Below, one piece after another: positions 35,386 through 43,693 of a stretch of DNA of 64,000 nt (its first letter is position 1; each line of letters opens with the position of its first letter). Below the pieces are notes generated by a model that did not search any database, was not told the origin of the DNA, and saw nothing but the letters and a program-made list of their open reading frames with translations. Source of the DNA: Paenibacillus guangzhouensis (GTDB lineage: Bacteria > Bacillota > Bacilli > Paenibacillales > Paenibacillaceae); assembly GCF_009363075.1 (NCBI RefSeq), contig NZ_CP045293.1:2728001-2792000 (forward strand). The letters run 5' to 3'. The position numbers were made by a program, and so were the translations under genes.

Positions 35386-35430
35386 AAAAAAACACGCCGC
35401 ACGATCAAATGTCGTGATGGCGTGTTTTTT
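35386..35430. terminator. Bidirectional terminator
   Basis: AAAACACGCC pairs with GGCGTGTTTT around an inner CACGA/TCGTG hairpin, flanked by A- and T-runs. It separates the converging carbonic anhydrase and DUF4097 genes. Confidence 0.88.
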
Positions 35431-35431
35431 A

Positions 35432-36337
35432 TTATCTTTTTGTGATGCTAATGTTACCTGACGTCGTGCGCGCCTTGACCAGATCTTTTGTCGAGACGGT
35501 CGTCTTCGGAACATCGATATCACCAGTTGATGTCTCCACGTCGAAATAGCCATCAAAGGCCCCTGGAAGTGTCACATCCACATTGCCTGATATCGACTCC
35601 AGATGGAGTTCCGGCACTATTTGCAGCTGCGTTAATTCCACATTGCCCGAAGCCGTGCGGAGATTCGCTTTCCCCACATGGTCTTTCACTTCCATATCGC
35701 CAGAGATCCCTACCGCCACGATATCACCGCTCAACTGACTAAGACTGACGTTGCCTGATTTTATGCTGAGTGCCACTTGTCCTTGCAGCTGCTCCCCCGT
35801 AATATTGCCTGAAGTCGAACCTAACTTCACCTGTTCCGCTTCCAATTGCTTAATCTCCAGGTTGCCCGACGTTGTCTTAATCTGCACATCCTTCGCCTTT
35901 GCCAGTTCGACATCAAGGTTGCTGGACGTACTGTGGAGGTCCAGCTGATCCAGCCGCTCGCCCTTTGGCATGGCAATCACAAGCTTCTGATCCGACGAAA
36001 ATGAGAAATTAAACACTTGGAATTTGAAATCCTGAGGCAGTTCCAGTTTCAATTGCGAATTCACGAGTTTGGCATCCTCGAGGGATGCGACCGTCTCCTT
36101 CGCAAGCTTGCCTGTCAGCTCGACATAGCCCGTTGCGTCTGTGCTCTCGATAAACTCCACATTGACATCATAATCGCTATCAAGGACGAACTTCTTCAGC
36201 TCGGCTGCTTGAAAATCCCACTTTTTCTTAAAATCGACTTCCTGCGAGTTCGGATCCTTGATCCCAACCATCAATATCCCAATAACCCCAACGACAATAC
36301 AGCATGTCGCGATAAAATAAGTAAATTTACGAATCAT
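35432..36337 (-). CDS. DUF4097 beta-strand repeat protein
   Basis: A 301-residue protein with one N-terminal membrane anchor (residues about 6-27) and a long series of repeating strands of the type SGNVELTQLQ, SGNISI and TSGNLEIKQLE, the hallmark of DUF4097 (polymer-forming, right-handed beta-helix-like adhesin). It should sit at the outer face of the membrane. The ATG overlaps the stop of the HAAS gene by 4 bp. It belongs to the PadR-HAAS-DUF4097 operon, widespread in Firmicutes and of unknown function. Confidence 0.82.
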   Translation of the reverse strand: MIRKFTYFIATCCIVVGVIGILMVGIKDPNSQEVDFKKKWDFQAAELKKFVLDSDYDVNVEFIESTDATGYVELTGKLAKETVASLEDAKLVNSQLKLELPQDFKFQVFNFSFSSDQKLVIAMPKGERLDQLDLHSTSSNLDVELAKAKDVQIKTTSGNLEIKQLEAEQVKLGSTSGNITGEQLQGQVALSIKSGNVSLSQLSGDIVAVGISGDMEVKDHVGKANLRTASGNVELTQLQIVPELHLESISGNVDVTLPGAFDGYFDVETSTGDIDVPKTTVSTKDLVKARTTSGNISITKR

Positions 36338-36918
36338 CGTCCATCTCTCCCCATAACCACATTCTTATTCCACACGATATAGCGCAGCGTAAGCGCCAGA
36401 ATCGATTTCCACATGTTCTTTACGCCGAATATCATGAACAGGCCGATACCAACCATAATGAGTGCGAGGAATATTTTGTACATAACAAACTGCCCATGGA
36501 TGAGGAAATCCACAACGACGAGCAGCGGTGCAGCCAAACATGAGACCATAATTCCTGTTACGGCAACACCAAGCGAATATAGCGCAGCCATTAAGGGAAT
36601 CACGAGCATAACATTCAGAAAAAATAATCCAATCCCCTTACCGATCTTACTCCCTATCGAAGACGTGCGTATCAGCTGTGGCTGTGACTTTGGTGTGTAT
36701 AATTGAGGATCCACGTATCGATCGCCTAGAATCTCATAGGCCAACTCAACCGGATGACCCAGCTCCTGCGCAATCTCTTCCTCCGATTTTCCATTCTGCC
36801 GTCCGAATTCAAAGTGCGCTGCGTACTCTTGCAGCAATTCACTACGTTCCTGCACCGGCATTAATACGATATGTCTCTCAAGTAATGTCATAAACTCTGC
36901 TTTATTCAAGGGTCTCAT
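36334..36918 (-). CDS. HAAS (DUF1700-like) domain membrane protein
   Basis: A 194-residue protein whose N-terminal about 60 residues match the HAAS signalling domain: EFMTLLERHIVLMPVQERSELLQEYAAHFE and EEEIAQELGHPVELAYEIL. About three to four membrane segments follow (FFLNVMLVIPLMAALYSLG, VSCLAAPLLVVVDFL, IFLALIMVGIGLFMIF). HAAS domains couple PadR regulators with membrane or envelope proteins. It overlaps the PadR gene by 17 bp. Confidence 0.82.
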   Translation of the reverse strand: MRPLNKAEFMTLLERHIVLMPVQERSELLQEYAAHFEFGRQNGKSEEEIAQELGHPVELAYEILGDRYVDPQLYTPKSQPQLIRTSSIGSKIGKGIGLFFLNVMLVIPLMAALYSLGVAVTGIMVSCLAAPLLVVVDFLIHGQFVMYKIFLALIMVGIGLFMIFGVKNMWKSILALTLRYIVWNKNVVMGRDGR

Positions 36919-37240
36919 CCTTCCCGATTAACTTCGTTACGCTTCCAACAAATTTACGCCACTCCTTGATCATTTCCTTCAAATAGATCTCACCCATTGG
37001 CGTAATCTGATAATACTTACGAGGCGGTCCTTCCGTTGATTCCTGCAAATAGGTCGAACAATATCCATCATTCACCAGCCGCCTTAATAATGGATAGAGC
37101 GCGCCCTCAGCCACTTCGATATGCTCCGACACTTGCTGAGCCAATTCGTAGCCATACTTATCTTGTTTATGAATCAAGTAAAGGACGCATAGCTCCAATA
37201 CCCCTTTTTTGAATTGTACTTGGACGTTCACTCGGTTCAC
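36902..37240 (-). CDS. PadR-family transcriptional regulator
   Basis: A 112-residue PadR of the short type: FKKGVLELCVLYLIHKQDKYGYELAQQV (first helices), EGALYPLLRRLVNDGYCSTYLQ (recognition) and the wing EGPPRKYYQITPMGEIYL. The start is a GTG in AGGTGAACC. It is first in the operon with the HAAS and DUF4097 genes, and an imperfect palindrome about 36 bp upstream is its likely operator. Confidence 0.88.
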   Translation of the reverse strand: MNRVNVQVQFKKGVLELCVLYLIHKQDKYGYELAQQVSEHIEVAEGALYPLLRRLVNDGYCSTYLQESTEGPPRKYYQITPMGEIYLKEMIKEWRKFVGSVTKLIGKDETLE

Positions 37241-37275
37241 CTGCTTTATTTATAGTGTTATAAATCCATTAATCA

Positions 37276-37296
37276 GTACTGAATATCATTCAATAC
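37276..37296 (-). promoter_or_regulatory. Putative operator upstream of the PadR-HAAS-DUF4097 operon
   Basis: The 21-bp element has half-sites GTACTGAAT and ATTCAATAC around a short centre (one mismatch), an inverted repeat typical of PadR sites. A TATAAC and an ACTATAAAT stretch between it and the gene may be the -10 region. Confidence 0.45.
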
Positions 37297-37363
37297 CTAA
37301 GAAGAGTATATAGCACACTACTGAACAATGCAAGATACTAAATGTAAATTATTACACATGCAC

Positions 37364-37392
37364 GAAAAAAAGGGCCTCTGCCGCCCTTTTCT
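37364..37392 (-). terminator. Terminator of the DUF309 gene
   Basis: AGGGC / GCCCT with a 7-base loop is followed on the minus strand by seven T residues, just after the DUF309 stop codon. Confidence 0.75.
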
Positions 37393-37393
37393 C

Positions 37394-37933
37394 TTAACCG
37401 ATATCCTGTTGTCGTTCTCTTTGCCTTGCCGCGAGCTGACGCGCACGCTCCGCCACCACTTCGCTCCGGTCACGTAATTTATGACGATGTATAAGTTCTG
37501 GTTGCGACATATCACTTGGTGTCTTCCATGACAATCCCCGCTCGAAGCACAGCTGTTTGCACTGATCAATAAGCGACTCGTCGGCAAGCGGAACATTTAG
37601 ATCCTCAAACCGCATATCATTTTGCTGCAATGCCTGATAACGATTTCGTAGCATGTCCATCCACTCTTCCGCGTGAATCCCGAGCTTCGTCAAATGATCC
37701 GGATTGCTGTGCTCGATCGTCGCCTGCATCATTTTCATCGCGCCTATGCGGTTCCCGCGGCGATGGTGATAGCTCGATACGGCTGCTTGAATGAGGCCTA
37801 GCCACGTCGTGGTGAACGGATCCTTCGCATCCACCTTCCAATGTTCTTCCATGATTTCATGGCACTCGAAGTAGTCCCTGGTTCCATGAAATTCGACTAG
37901 ATATTCTAGATAAGCCTCTGGATAGTTCGTCAT
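37394..37933 (-). CDS. DUF309 domain protein
   Basis: A 179-residue helical protein with the DUF309 signature: FHGTRDYFECHEIMEEHWK (HE-x-M motif), GLIQAAVSSYHHRRGNRIGA and a C-terminal Arg/Gln-rich helix (ARQLAARQRERQQDI). The function is unknown. GAGAGTAGGGATTC precedes the ATG. It is a single-gene unit. Confidence 0.85.
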   Translation of the reverse strand: MTNYPEAYLEYLVEFHGTRDYFECHEIMEEHWKVDAKDPFTTTWLGLIQAAVSSYHHRRGNRIGAMKMMQATIEHSNPDHLTKLGIHAEEWMDMLRNRYQALQQNDMRFEDLNVPLADESLIDQCKQLCFERGLSWKTPSDMSQPELIHRHKLRDRSEVVAERARQLAARQRERQQDIG

Positions 37934-38075
37934 CCGAATCCCTACTCTCGTATGATCAAAATTTTCTATATCATTATTCTAATCGATTTAATAAAAAAAT
38001 TGAAACCTCTTTCGCTAGTGTTCGTATTAGATGTGAGGAATATCATACACAACCTATAAAGGGGAATCAGAAAGC

Positions 38076-38504
38076 ATGCGCAAATTGGTATTAGTCATGA
38101 TGGCTTTCTTACTCATGATGGTCGTCGTTACACCAAGTGTGATCGATGCCAAGCCACGTGGCGGGTTCAAATCGGGTACGAAATCCTACAACAACACGCC
38201 GTCGAAGTCACAGAATAACGTGAATAAATCCGACAGCGGCACGAGCACCAAATCCGGAACGACAGCTACGACTGGTAAAAGAGGATTTTTCAGCGGCGGT
38301 AGCTTCTTAGGCGGATTGATGATGGGTGGACTTGCTGGTATGTTATTCGGAAGTATGTTAGGTTCCGGATTCATGGCCAATATGTTCGGACTACTGATCA
38401 ACATTGCAGCCATCTTTATTATTTTCGCAATTGTTCGCTCCCTGTTCACTTACTTCATGAACCGTCGTAAAGTAGCAGATGGCGATCGCCATAGAAGGTA
38501 CTAA
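38076..38504 (+). CDS. Small secreted/membrane protein with Gly-rich hydrophobic region
   Basis: A 142-residue protein with a signal peptide (residues about 1-25, cleaved near VIDAKP), a Ser/Thr/Lys/Asn-rich spacer (28-68), a GGSFLGGLMMGGLAGMLFGS glycine-zipper segment and a C-terminal membrane segment (LLINIAAIFIIFAIVRSLF), ending with basic residues. The layout resembles proteins sometimes annotated as Tim44-like. No function can be assigned. GGGGAATCAGAAAGC precedes the ATG. Confidence 0.65.
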   Translation: MRKLVLVMMAFLLMMVVVTPSVIDAKPRGGFKSGTKSYNNTPSKSQNNVNKSDSGTSTKSGTTATTGKRGFFSGGSFLGGLMMGGLAGMLFGSMLGSGFMANMFGLLINIAAIFIIFAIVRSLFTYFMNRRKVADGDRHRRY

Positions 38505-38507
38505 GTT

Positions 38508-38786
38508 ATGCGATTATCGATGGATGAGATCGTCAATGCCATCTGTATTCACATGGCAGAACGCAAACAAGTACGACCTACCGATGTTCTCGTTGAATTA
38601 TGCTGGGATGAAGATAACGGATTTACCGCAGAAGTTACCATTCAAGGACGTCTGCAATATCTCGTCGAAGCAAACATGCTCGAGGCCATTGAACGTTATA
38701 TGTTCTCCGAATACAATCGCCGTGTCTATCGCGACCAGATTCACTTGGATGTCGAAGATGAGATGTGGGCCGATATACATGATTAG
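38508..38786 (+). CDS. YxcD-like protein (DUF2653)
   Basis: A 92-residue protein starting MRLSMDEIVNAICIHMAERK, with the DUF2653 pattern WDEDNGFTAEVTIQGR and IERYMFSEYNRRVYRDQIHLDVED. The function is unknown. It starts 3 bp after the stop of the preceding gene, so the two form an operon closed by the hairpin at 38791-38819. Confidence 0.82.
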   Translation: MRLSMDEIVNAICIHMAERKQVRPTDVLVELCWDEDNGFTAEVTIQGRLQYLVEANMLEAIERYMFSEYNRRVYRDQIHLDVEDEMWADIHD

Positions 38787-38790
38787 AGCA

Positions 38791-38819
38791 AAAGGCAGCC
38801 AAAATGGCTGCCTTTTTTT
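38791..38819 (+). terminator. Terminator of the 38076-38786 operon
   Basis: AAGGCAGCC / GGCTGCCTT with a 4-base loop is followed by seven T residues on the plus strand; the A-run on the other side may serve the DUF2306 gene too. Confidence 0.85.
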
Positions 38820-38855
38820 ATTGGGTTACCTGCAGGGAACACGGGAATAGGTTCA

Positions 38856-39503
38856 TTACTTTTTCAAGATCCGATGAATGATTAACCACTCCGCAATCAC
38901 GATATTGACCACTAACCCTACCCAAATATTGACCTCCAGCACGTGATTCAGAATGGCTTCGATCCCTTCGAACGGCAAGTCCTGATGTCCTGCCAGATAG
39001 ATGACGATGCATAGCGGGGTAACGAGCCGCGCCGTTGCAGCAACGAGGGTCACGGCATAGTTGCGCGTCATCCATACGCCGTGAGCTGCGAACTTTCGCT
39101 GCCTCGCTGACGCGTATCCCTTCCACCCAGTAAACAGCCATAAAACCACTAAAGTCAAAAAGGCCATCTGTCGAATGTAACTCGACGTATACATGCCAAC
39201 CACCAGCCCGGTAAGGCTACCGATCAGGACAAACCCAAGATAAAATCGCCCCACGATCCGATGCAGCTCCGGCCTTCTGCCTCGTAGCCAAGGGATGAAC
39301 TGCAGCCAGCCTACCACAAGGGCAAGAAGCGATGCGAAGATATGAACGAGCAGCAAAGGATAATGAAGCGGAAACGAAGCATTAAGCTCCACTCGGCTCT
39401 GCCCAGGATCAAATAAAACATAAGGTGCTACGGCAAAAGCAGCGGCACCTAACGTAAGAAAGACGATCAATTTCCATCTGAATTGGATTTTCCGTTCCTC
39501 CAC
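38856..39503 (-). CDS. DUF2306 membrane protein
   Basis: A 215-residue protein with about six membrane segments and the DUF2306 signatures PLLLVHIFASLLALVVGWLQ and GRRPELHRIVGRFYL, with histidines in membrane segments (heme binding has been suggested for similar folds). The start is a GTG behind GGAAGGAC. It is the last gene of the run SGNH hydrolase - NAD(P)-binding protein - DUF2306. Confidence 0.8.
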   Translation of the reverse strand: MEERKIQFRWKLIVFLTLGAAAFAVAPYVLFDPGQSRVELNASFPLHYPLLLVHIFASLLALVVGWLQFIPWLRGRRPELHRIVGRFYLGFVLIGSLTGLVVGMYTSSYIRQMAFLTLVVLWLFTGWKGYASARQRKFAAHGVWMTRNYAVTLVAATARLVTPLCIVIYLAGHQDLPFEGIEAILNHVLEVNIWVGLVVNIVIAEWLIIHRILKK

Positions 39504-39526
39504 AGTCCTTCCTCCTCCGTGTCGAT

Positions 39527-40159
39527 CTAATAAGCTATTTCAACGATGGTCTGCCTTAACGATGCGTCAGAAACGGATCGCAACATGAAGTCTGCCAAAT
39601 CTTCGCGCGAGATGCCTTGCGCCTTCGGAAGGTGATGATTCGCTGCCGTCCGGTATATGCCTGTCTTCGCTCCGTTCGTCAACCGCGGCGGACGAATAAC
39701 GGTCCAATTCAGCCCGGATCGTCGAACCGACGCTTCCATCCGATCCATATCCTCGTAGGGGTGTTTGTACATTCGTTGGATCACGAGTTGAATCACCAAC
39801 CTTTGTAGGATCGGCGTATCGGGGGGAATGGCCAAGCCCGCTGAGGAAAGGCAGATCAACCGCCTTACCCCTGAAGCATACATGGCCTTTGCAATATTTT
39901 CCGTCCCCTCCGAATACACGGTCGTCGGCTTGCGATGATTGACGCCAAGCGCGGATAGAACCGCATCTTGCCCAGCGATCGATCGGCTGAAGGATGGTAA
40001 GTCCAGGACATCTCCTCGCACGATCTCCAGACGATCATGACGTATGCCAACCTTGTCTGGATTGCGTACGATGGCAGTCACTTCGTGTCCAAGCGCAAGT
40101 GCTTGCATCACCACTTGCCGCCCCGTACCGCCTGTCGCGCCGAATACAGCCATTTTCAT
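39527..40159 (-). CDS. NAD(P)-binding oxidoreductase (atypical SDR / NmrA-like)
   Basis: A 210-residue Rossmann protein with the dinucleotide-binding loop MAVFGATGGTGRQVV and VLSALGVNHRKPT, LICLSSAGLA and WTVIRPPRLTNG. The YxxxK active-site pair of classical SDRs is not obvious, as is usual for the NmrA-like group. The substrate is unknown. Its ATG overlaps the SGNH hydrolase stop (ATGA). Confidence 0.85.
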   Translation of the reverse strand: MKMAVFGATGGTGRQVVMQALALGHEVTAIVRNPDKVGIRHDRLEIVRGDVLDLPSFSRSIAGQDAVLSALGVNHRKPTTVYSEGTENIAKAMYASGVRRLICLSSAGLAIPPDTPILQRLVIQLVIQRMYKHPYEDMDRMEASVRRSGLNWTVIRPPRLTNGAKTGIYRTAANHHLPKAQGISREDLADFMLRSVSDASLRQTIVEIAY

Positions 40160-40995
40160 CGATCGTTTCCTCCGGTCAGGCCTTCCACTACCCAGCGCAC
40201 GATAGCCTTGTGTCCATCGATTGTTGGATGAAGTCCATCTATGCCCAGGAAATTCGCCATCGCCGATTGCCCGAAGCTCGCTTGTATATCAATGACGAGC
40301 TCCGGCATGCTGCGAATCCGTTCACCAACCTTGATGATGTCTTCGTTGCGCCAGCTGAGCTGACCCATCTGGAAGTAGGGATAGGCAGCCATTCGTTCTT
40401 CATCACATGTCGGCGGTGTGATCCAGATCCATGCCGATTGAGATCGTGCTGCGGCAATGCGACGAATTTCTTCGATGTTGCGAGCGGTTTCCTCCAAGCT
40501 AACAAGTGTTTTGGTTGCCGCAGAACTTATGCGCATCACATCGTTCGCCCCGATCATACAGAGAATCCAATCCGGCTGTCTTGCCATCACGCCGTTCATT
40601 CGTCCTAGCACGTGAGCTGTCGTATGGCCGGAGATACCCTCATTGATTAGACGGATAGCATCTTGTGGTCTCCGCAGCTCGAGCAGCTTCCTAAGAATTT
40701 CGAACCATGACACCAAATCATCGGTCGTGCTCTCCCCTAGTCCGACCACCGTCTCCCCCTGCTTGAATGGAAGGTGATCCACCCGATCGACAAAGGCCGG
40801 GTCTTCCAGCAGCTGCTGTGCTGCCACGTTTACCTGTTGTGACAAGGCCTCTCGTACACGTCGATACGTTGCCAGGTCCATACCATATAGAGCTGCTAGG
40901 ACTCCCTCATCTATCTGTTGAACAAAACTTAACATTTTCTCGGGATGCTGGCTTTGGACAAGTTTTACCCATTGCGGGTTTACGTTAGGTTCCAC
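40156..40995 (-). CDS. SGNH/GDSL-type hydrolase
   Basis: A 279-residue protein. After a helical N-terminal about 80 residues, SGNH blocks are visible: block I is VVGLGESTTDD (Ser in GES instead of GDS), block II Gly in INEGISGHTT, block III MIGANDVMR and block V DGLHPTIDGHK with the catalytic Asp-x-x-His. It is probably an esterase or acyl-hydrolase. The start is a GTG with AAAGGAGAATG at slightly long spacing. Confidence 0.85.
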   Translation of the reverse strand: MEPNVNPQWVKLVQSQHPEKMLSFVQQIDEGVLAALYGMDLATYRRVREALSQQVNVAAQQLLEDPAFVDRVDHLPFKQGETVVGLGESTTDDLVSWFEILRKLLELRRPQDAIRLINEGISGHTTAHVLGRMNGVMARQPDWILCMIGANDVMRISSAATKTLVSLEETARNIEEIRRIAAARSQSAWIWITPPTCDEERMAAYPYFQMGQLSWRNEDIIKVGERIRSMPELVIDIQASFGQSAMANFLGIDGLHPTIDGHKAIVRWVVEGLTGGNDR

Positions 40996-41032
40996 CTGAT
41001 CATCATTCTCCTTTTTTCTTCGAATCTTCTCA

Positions 41033-41386
41033 TCAAGACGCTCTTCTTACGGTAATAACCGCACCCCAGAACAATAGTAAGGCAATGACTGGGTGAAGCG
41101 CCGCCACCACGAAAGTGGACGAGAAGACTTGCACCGTCAAGAACTGCATCACGATTAGCGCAAATAATCCAAGACTGATCCAGCGCTTGTGCCCCTTCAT
41201 TCCACCCACAAATGTAAGCAAGAACATGATCAACGGAACGAGAGCAAACATCTGCACGAATGATTTGTGCACAGCCCAATTCGCCGCATCGGAGAACGAA
41301 GCCAATCCGGCGATAAATACTTGCGCCACGATACAAGCAAGAAACCCCCATGCTAACAGTTTGAACAAGAAGTTCCATATCTGCAT
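41033..41386 (-). CDS. DUF6220 small membrane protein
   Basis: A 117-residue protein with four membrane segments (FLFKLLAWGFLACIVAQVFI, FVQMFALVPLIMFLLTFVGG, WISLGLFALIVMQFLTV, HPVIALLLFWGAVI). The family DUF6220 is a small set of membrane proteins of unknown role. GGGAGGTATGGCGCT precedes the ATG. It is divergent from the two-component system; the shared 193-bp gap has only promoter-like sequence (TACAAT near 41533-41538). Confidence 0.7.
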   Translation of the reverse strand: MQIWNFLFKLLAWGFLACIVAQVFIAGLASFSDAANWAVHKSFVQMFALVPLIMFLLTFVGGMKGHKRWISLGLFALIVMQFLTVQVFSSTFVVAALHPVIALLLFWGAVITVRRAS

Positions 41387-41579
41387 AGCGCCATACCTCC
41401 CTCATGTACTTTGGTTGAACCATGCTCTTACACTAACTTGCGAATCTCACAAATCATTGGATGGAAAAGTCACAAAACGATCAACGATCCCTAACATTCC
41501 AATCAATTCATCCACGTGTTACAGCGGATATGCTACAATATTGCCAAATCATTGCATGACATCGTGTGGAGGAATGACG

Positions 41580-42272
41580 ATGAGGAATCGAGGTACGGTA
41601 TTAATCGTTGATGATGATCAAGAAATTGTGGAGTTAATGAAGGATTTTCTCGAAGACGAGCAATTCGAGACGGTCGAAGCGTATAACGCGAAGCAAGCGC
41701 TTGAAGCATTGGAACGTACGCGCATCGACTGTATTCTATTGGATGTCATGATGCCCGGCCAGAGTGGGCTTGAGCTGTGCAGACAAATTCGGAAAACGCA
41801 GGATACGCCCATCCTATTTCTTAGCGCACGAGGCGAGGACGTGGATAAAATTCGCGGACTCAGCATAGGCGGTGACGATTACATCGTCAAATCCGCTACG
41901 CCTGAAGAGGTGGTCGCACGGATCAAGGCCGTTCTGCGCCGCTACGGTAAGAACGAGAAGAATCCTAAGCTCGAGCAACACTTCGGCAGACTCGTGCTGG
42001 ATGTCCTCGCGCATGAAGCCAGAGTTGATGGCATGCCTGTGCCGATGACACCCAAGGAATTTGACATCCTTCGCTTATTGGCGGAATATCCGCGTCAGGT
42101 GTTCACTTACGAGCAGCTGCTGCAGCGGTTCTGGGAAGGAATCGGAGACAAACACACCGTGACCGTCCATATCGGAAGAATTCGCGAGAAGATTGAGGAA
42201 GATCCGAGAAAACCAACACTCATCGCTAATGTGTGGGGCGTAGGTTACCGGTTCGAAGGGGTGCGACAATGA
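41580..42272 (+). CDS. OmpR-family response regulator
   Basis: A 230-residue regulator starting at the ATG at 41580, which has GTGGAGG at 7 bp; the frame is open much further upstream. The receiver domain has the acidic pocket VDDDQE (11-13), phospho-acceptor Asp55 (LLDVMMPG) and Lys in YIVKSATPEE. The C-terminal winged-helix domain (about 130-228) ends VWGVGYRF. It is coupled with the histidine kinase through a 4-bp overlap. The signal is unknown. Confidence 0.93.
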   Translation: MRNRGTVLIVDDDQEIVELMKDFLEDEQFETVEAYNAKQALEALERTRIDCILLDVMMPGQSGLELCRQIRKTQDTPILFLSARGEDVDKIRGLSIGGDDYIVKSATPEEVVARIKAVLRRYGKNEKNPKLEQHFGRLVLDVLAHEARVDGMPVPMTPKEFDILRLLAEYPRQVFTYEQLLQRFWEGIGDKHTVTVHIGRIREKIEEDPRKPTLIANVWGVGYRFEGVRQ

Positions 42273-43612
42273 AGCCGCTGCGCATACGTAAATGGATGTT
42301 GATAGGTATGCTTATCATTCTCATTCTCCCGCGACTGTTCTATGAAATTCCTAGTCTATGGCCTCACCTTGTCGGGAATCCCTCCACGCTTGCACAGCAG
42401 CAGTCAGCCATAAATACCTTGGTACGTAAGATTAGCGATACGAACATCGCTAATTGGCATGATCCAGACTGGCAATCCAAAGTAAATGCAGAGCTATCCT
42501 CCTCCCACGTCGGATTCATCCTGCGCGATGCGTCCGACCAAGAAATCATTCATGCGGTCCCGAACGGATCAGAGACCATCCCGTCTCGGGAAGTCAGCTT
42601 CGTTGAGGGGGGTCATTTCCTTGGAAAAGCCTCCTTCTACATCCCCAAGGAGACAAGCGTCTGGGGGACTCTACTAGCCATCATCGCCGGATTATTCGCC
42701 ATCTTATTTATTGGCTGGCAAATGGGCCGTGTAGTCGTGAAGCCATTGGAGTCAATGAGTGCAGCAGCGCGACGCATCGCTGGCGGCGACCTCGAGTTTC
42801 AGCTTCCTAAGTCTACCGTCATGGAAGTATCGGATGTCCGCAACGCCTTCCAAGCCATGGGCAAGGGGCTGCAAGAATCATTGATTCGGCAGTCCGAATT
42901 GGAAGAGGAACGGCGTTTCTTCATTAGCTCGATTGCACATGACTTAAGGACACCTTTATTTGCGCTGCGCGGGTTCTTAACGCGACTAGAGCGCGGTCTG
43001 ATAAGTCAACCCGAGAAAGCACTGCGATATGCCGCAATCTGCAGCAAAAAAGCTGATCATTTGGAACGTCTCGTATCTGATCTTTTCGCTTACAGCCAGC
43101 TCACCTCCTTGAATCTGATTCAGCGGTTTGAGCCACTGGTGATCGACGCACTATTCGATGACATTGTGGCGGAATATCGACCGGCAGCCAAAGAAAGAGA
43201 GATCAAAATGGTCTGCGACCTGTCAGCTAAGGGGGGATTCGTCCACGGCGACGCGCATATGCTGCATCGAGCGATCGGGAACTTGATCGATAATGCTCTT
43301 CGGTATACCCCATGTAACGGCACCATTACTGTCTGTCTATACGTCGATGAAACTCGAATTCATTTCACGGTTGAAGACACAGGACCCGGGATCCCGGACG
43401 GCGTCCTGCCACATATCTTTGAAGCCTTCTATCGAGGAGAAGAATCGAGAAATCCGGCATACGGCGGCACAGGGCTTGGACTTACCATCGCGCAACGGAT
43501 TCTAAGAGCACACCATGGCGATCTCTCTGCTCGGAATCGGAGCCTGACAGGCGGCGGAATATTCAGCGGGTGGCTGCCTCTAAATACTCAACCGCCGATC
43601 GAATCGGATTGA
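42269..43612 (+). CDS. Sensor histidine kinase
   Basis: A 447-residue membrane kinase: TM1 at about 9-25, an extracellular sensor region of about 100 residues, TM2 at about 131-150, HAMP (about 152-205), DHp domain with phospho-His224 in SIAHDLRTPL, and HATPase with NLIDNALRYTP, VEDTGPGIPDG and GGTGLGLTIAQRI. All kinase motifs are intact. The short sensor domain has no recognisable family. It overlaps the response regulator by 4 bp. Confidence 0.93.
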   Translation: MKPLRIRKWMLIGMLIILILPRLFYEIPSLWPHLVGNPSTLAQQQSAINTLVRKISDTNIANWHDPDWQSKVNAELSSSHVGFILRDASDQEIIHAVPNGSETIPSREVSFVEGGHFLGKASFYIPKETSVWGTLLAIIAGLFAILFIGWQMGRVVVKPLESMSAAARRIAGGDLEFQLPKSTVMEVSDVRNAFQAMGKGLQESLIRQSELEEERRFFISSIAHDLRTPLFALRGFLTRLERGLISQPEKALRYAAICSKKADHLERLVSDLFAYSQLTSLNLIQRFEPLVIDALFDDIVAEYRPAAKEREIKMVCDLSAKGGFVHGDAHMLHRAIGNLIDNALRYTPCNGTITVCLYVDETRIHFTVEDTGPGIPDGVLPHIFEAFYRGEESRNPAYGGTGLGLTIAQRILRAHHGDLSARNRSLTGGGIFSGWLPLNTQPPIESD

Positions 43613-43693
43613 ACTTCTGCATCCGTGCTCCCGCTCATATACTGAGGTGGAAATGGTCTGGCATGGATCACAAAAGGAAAGGTGGATTGTGGC

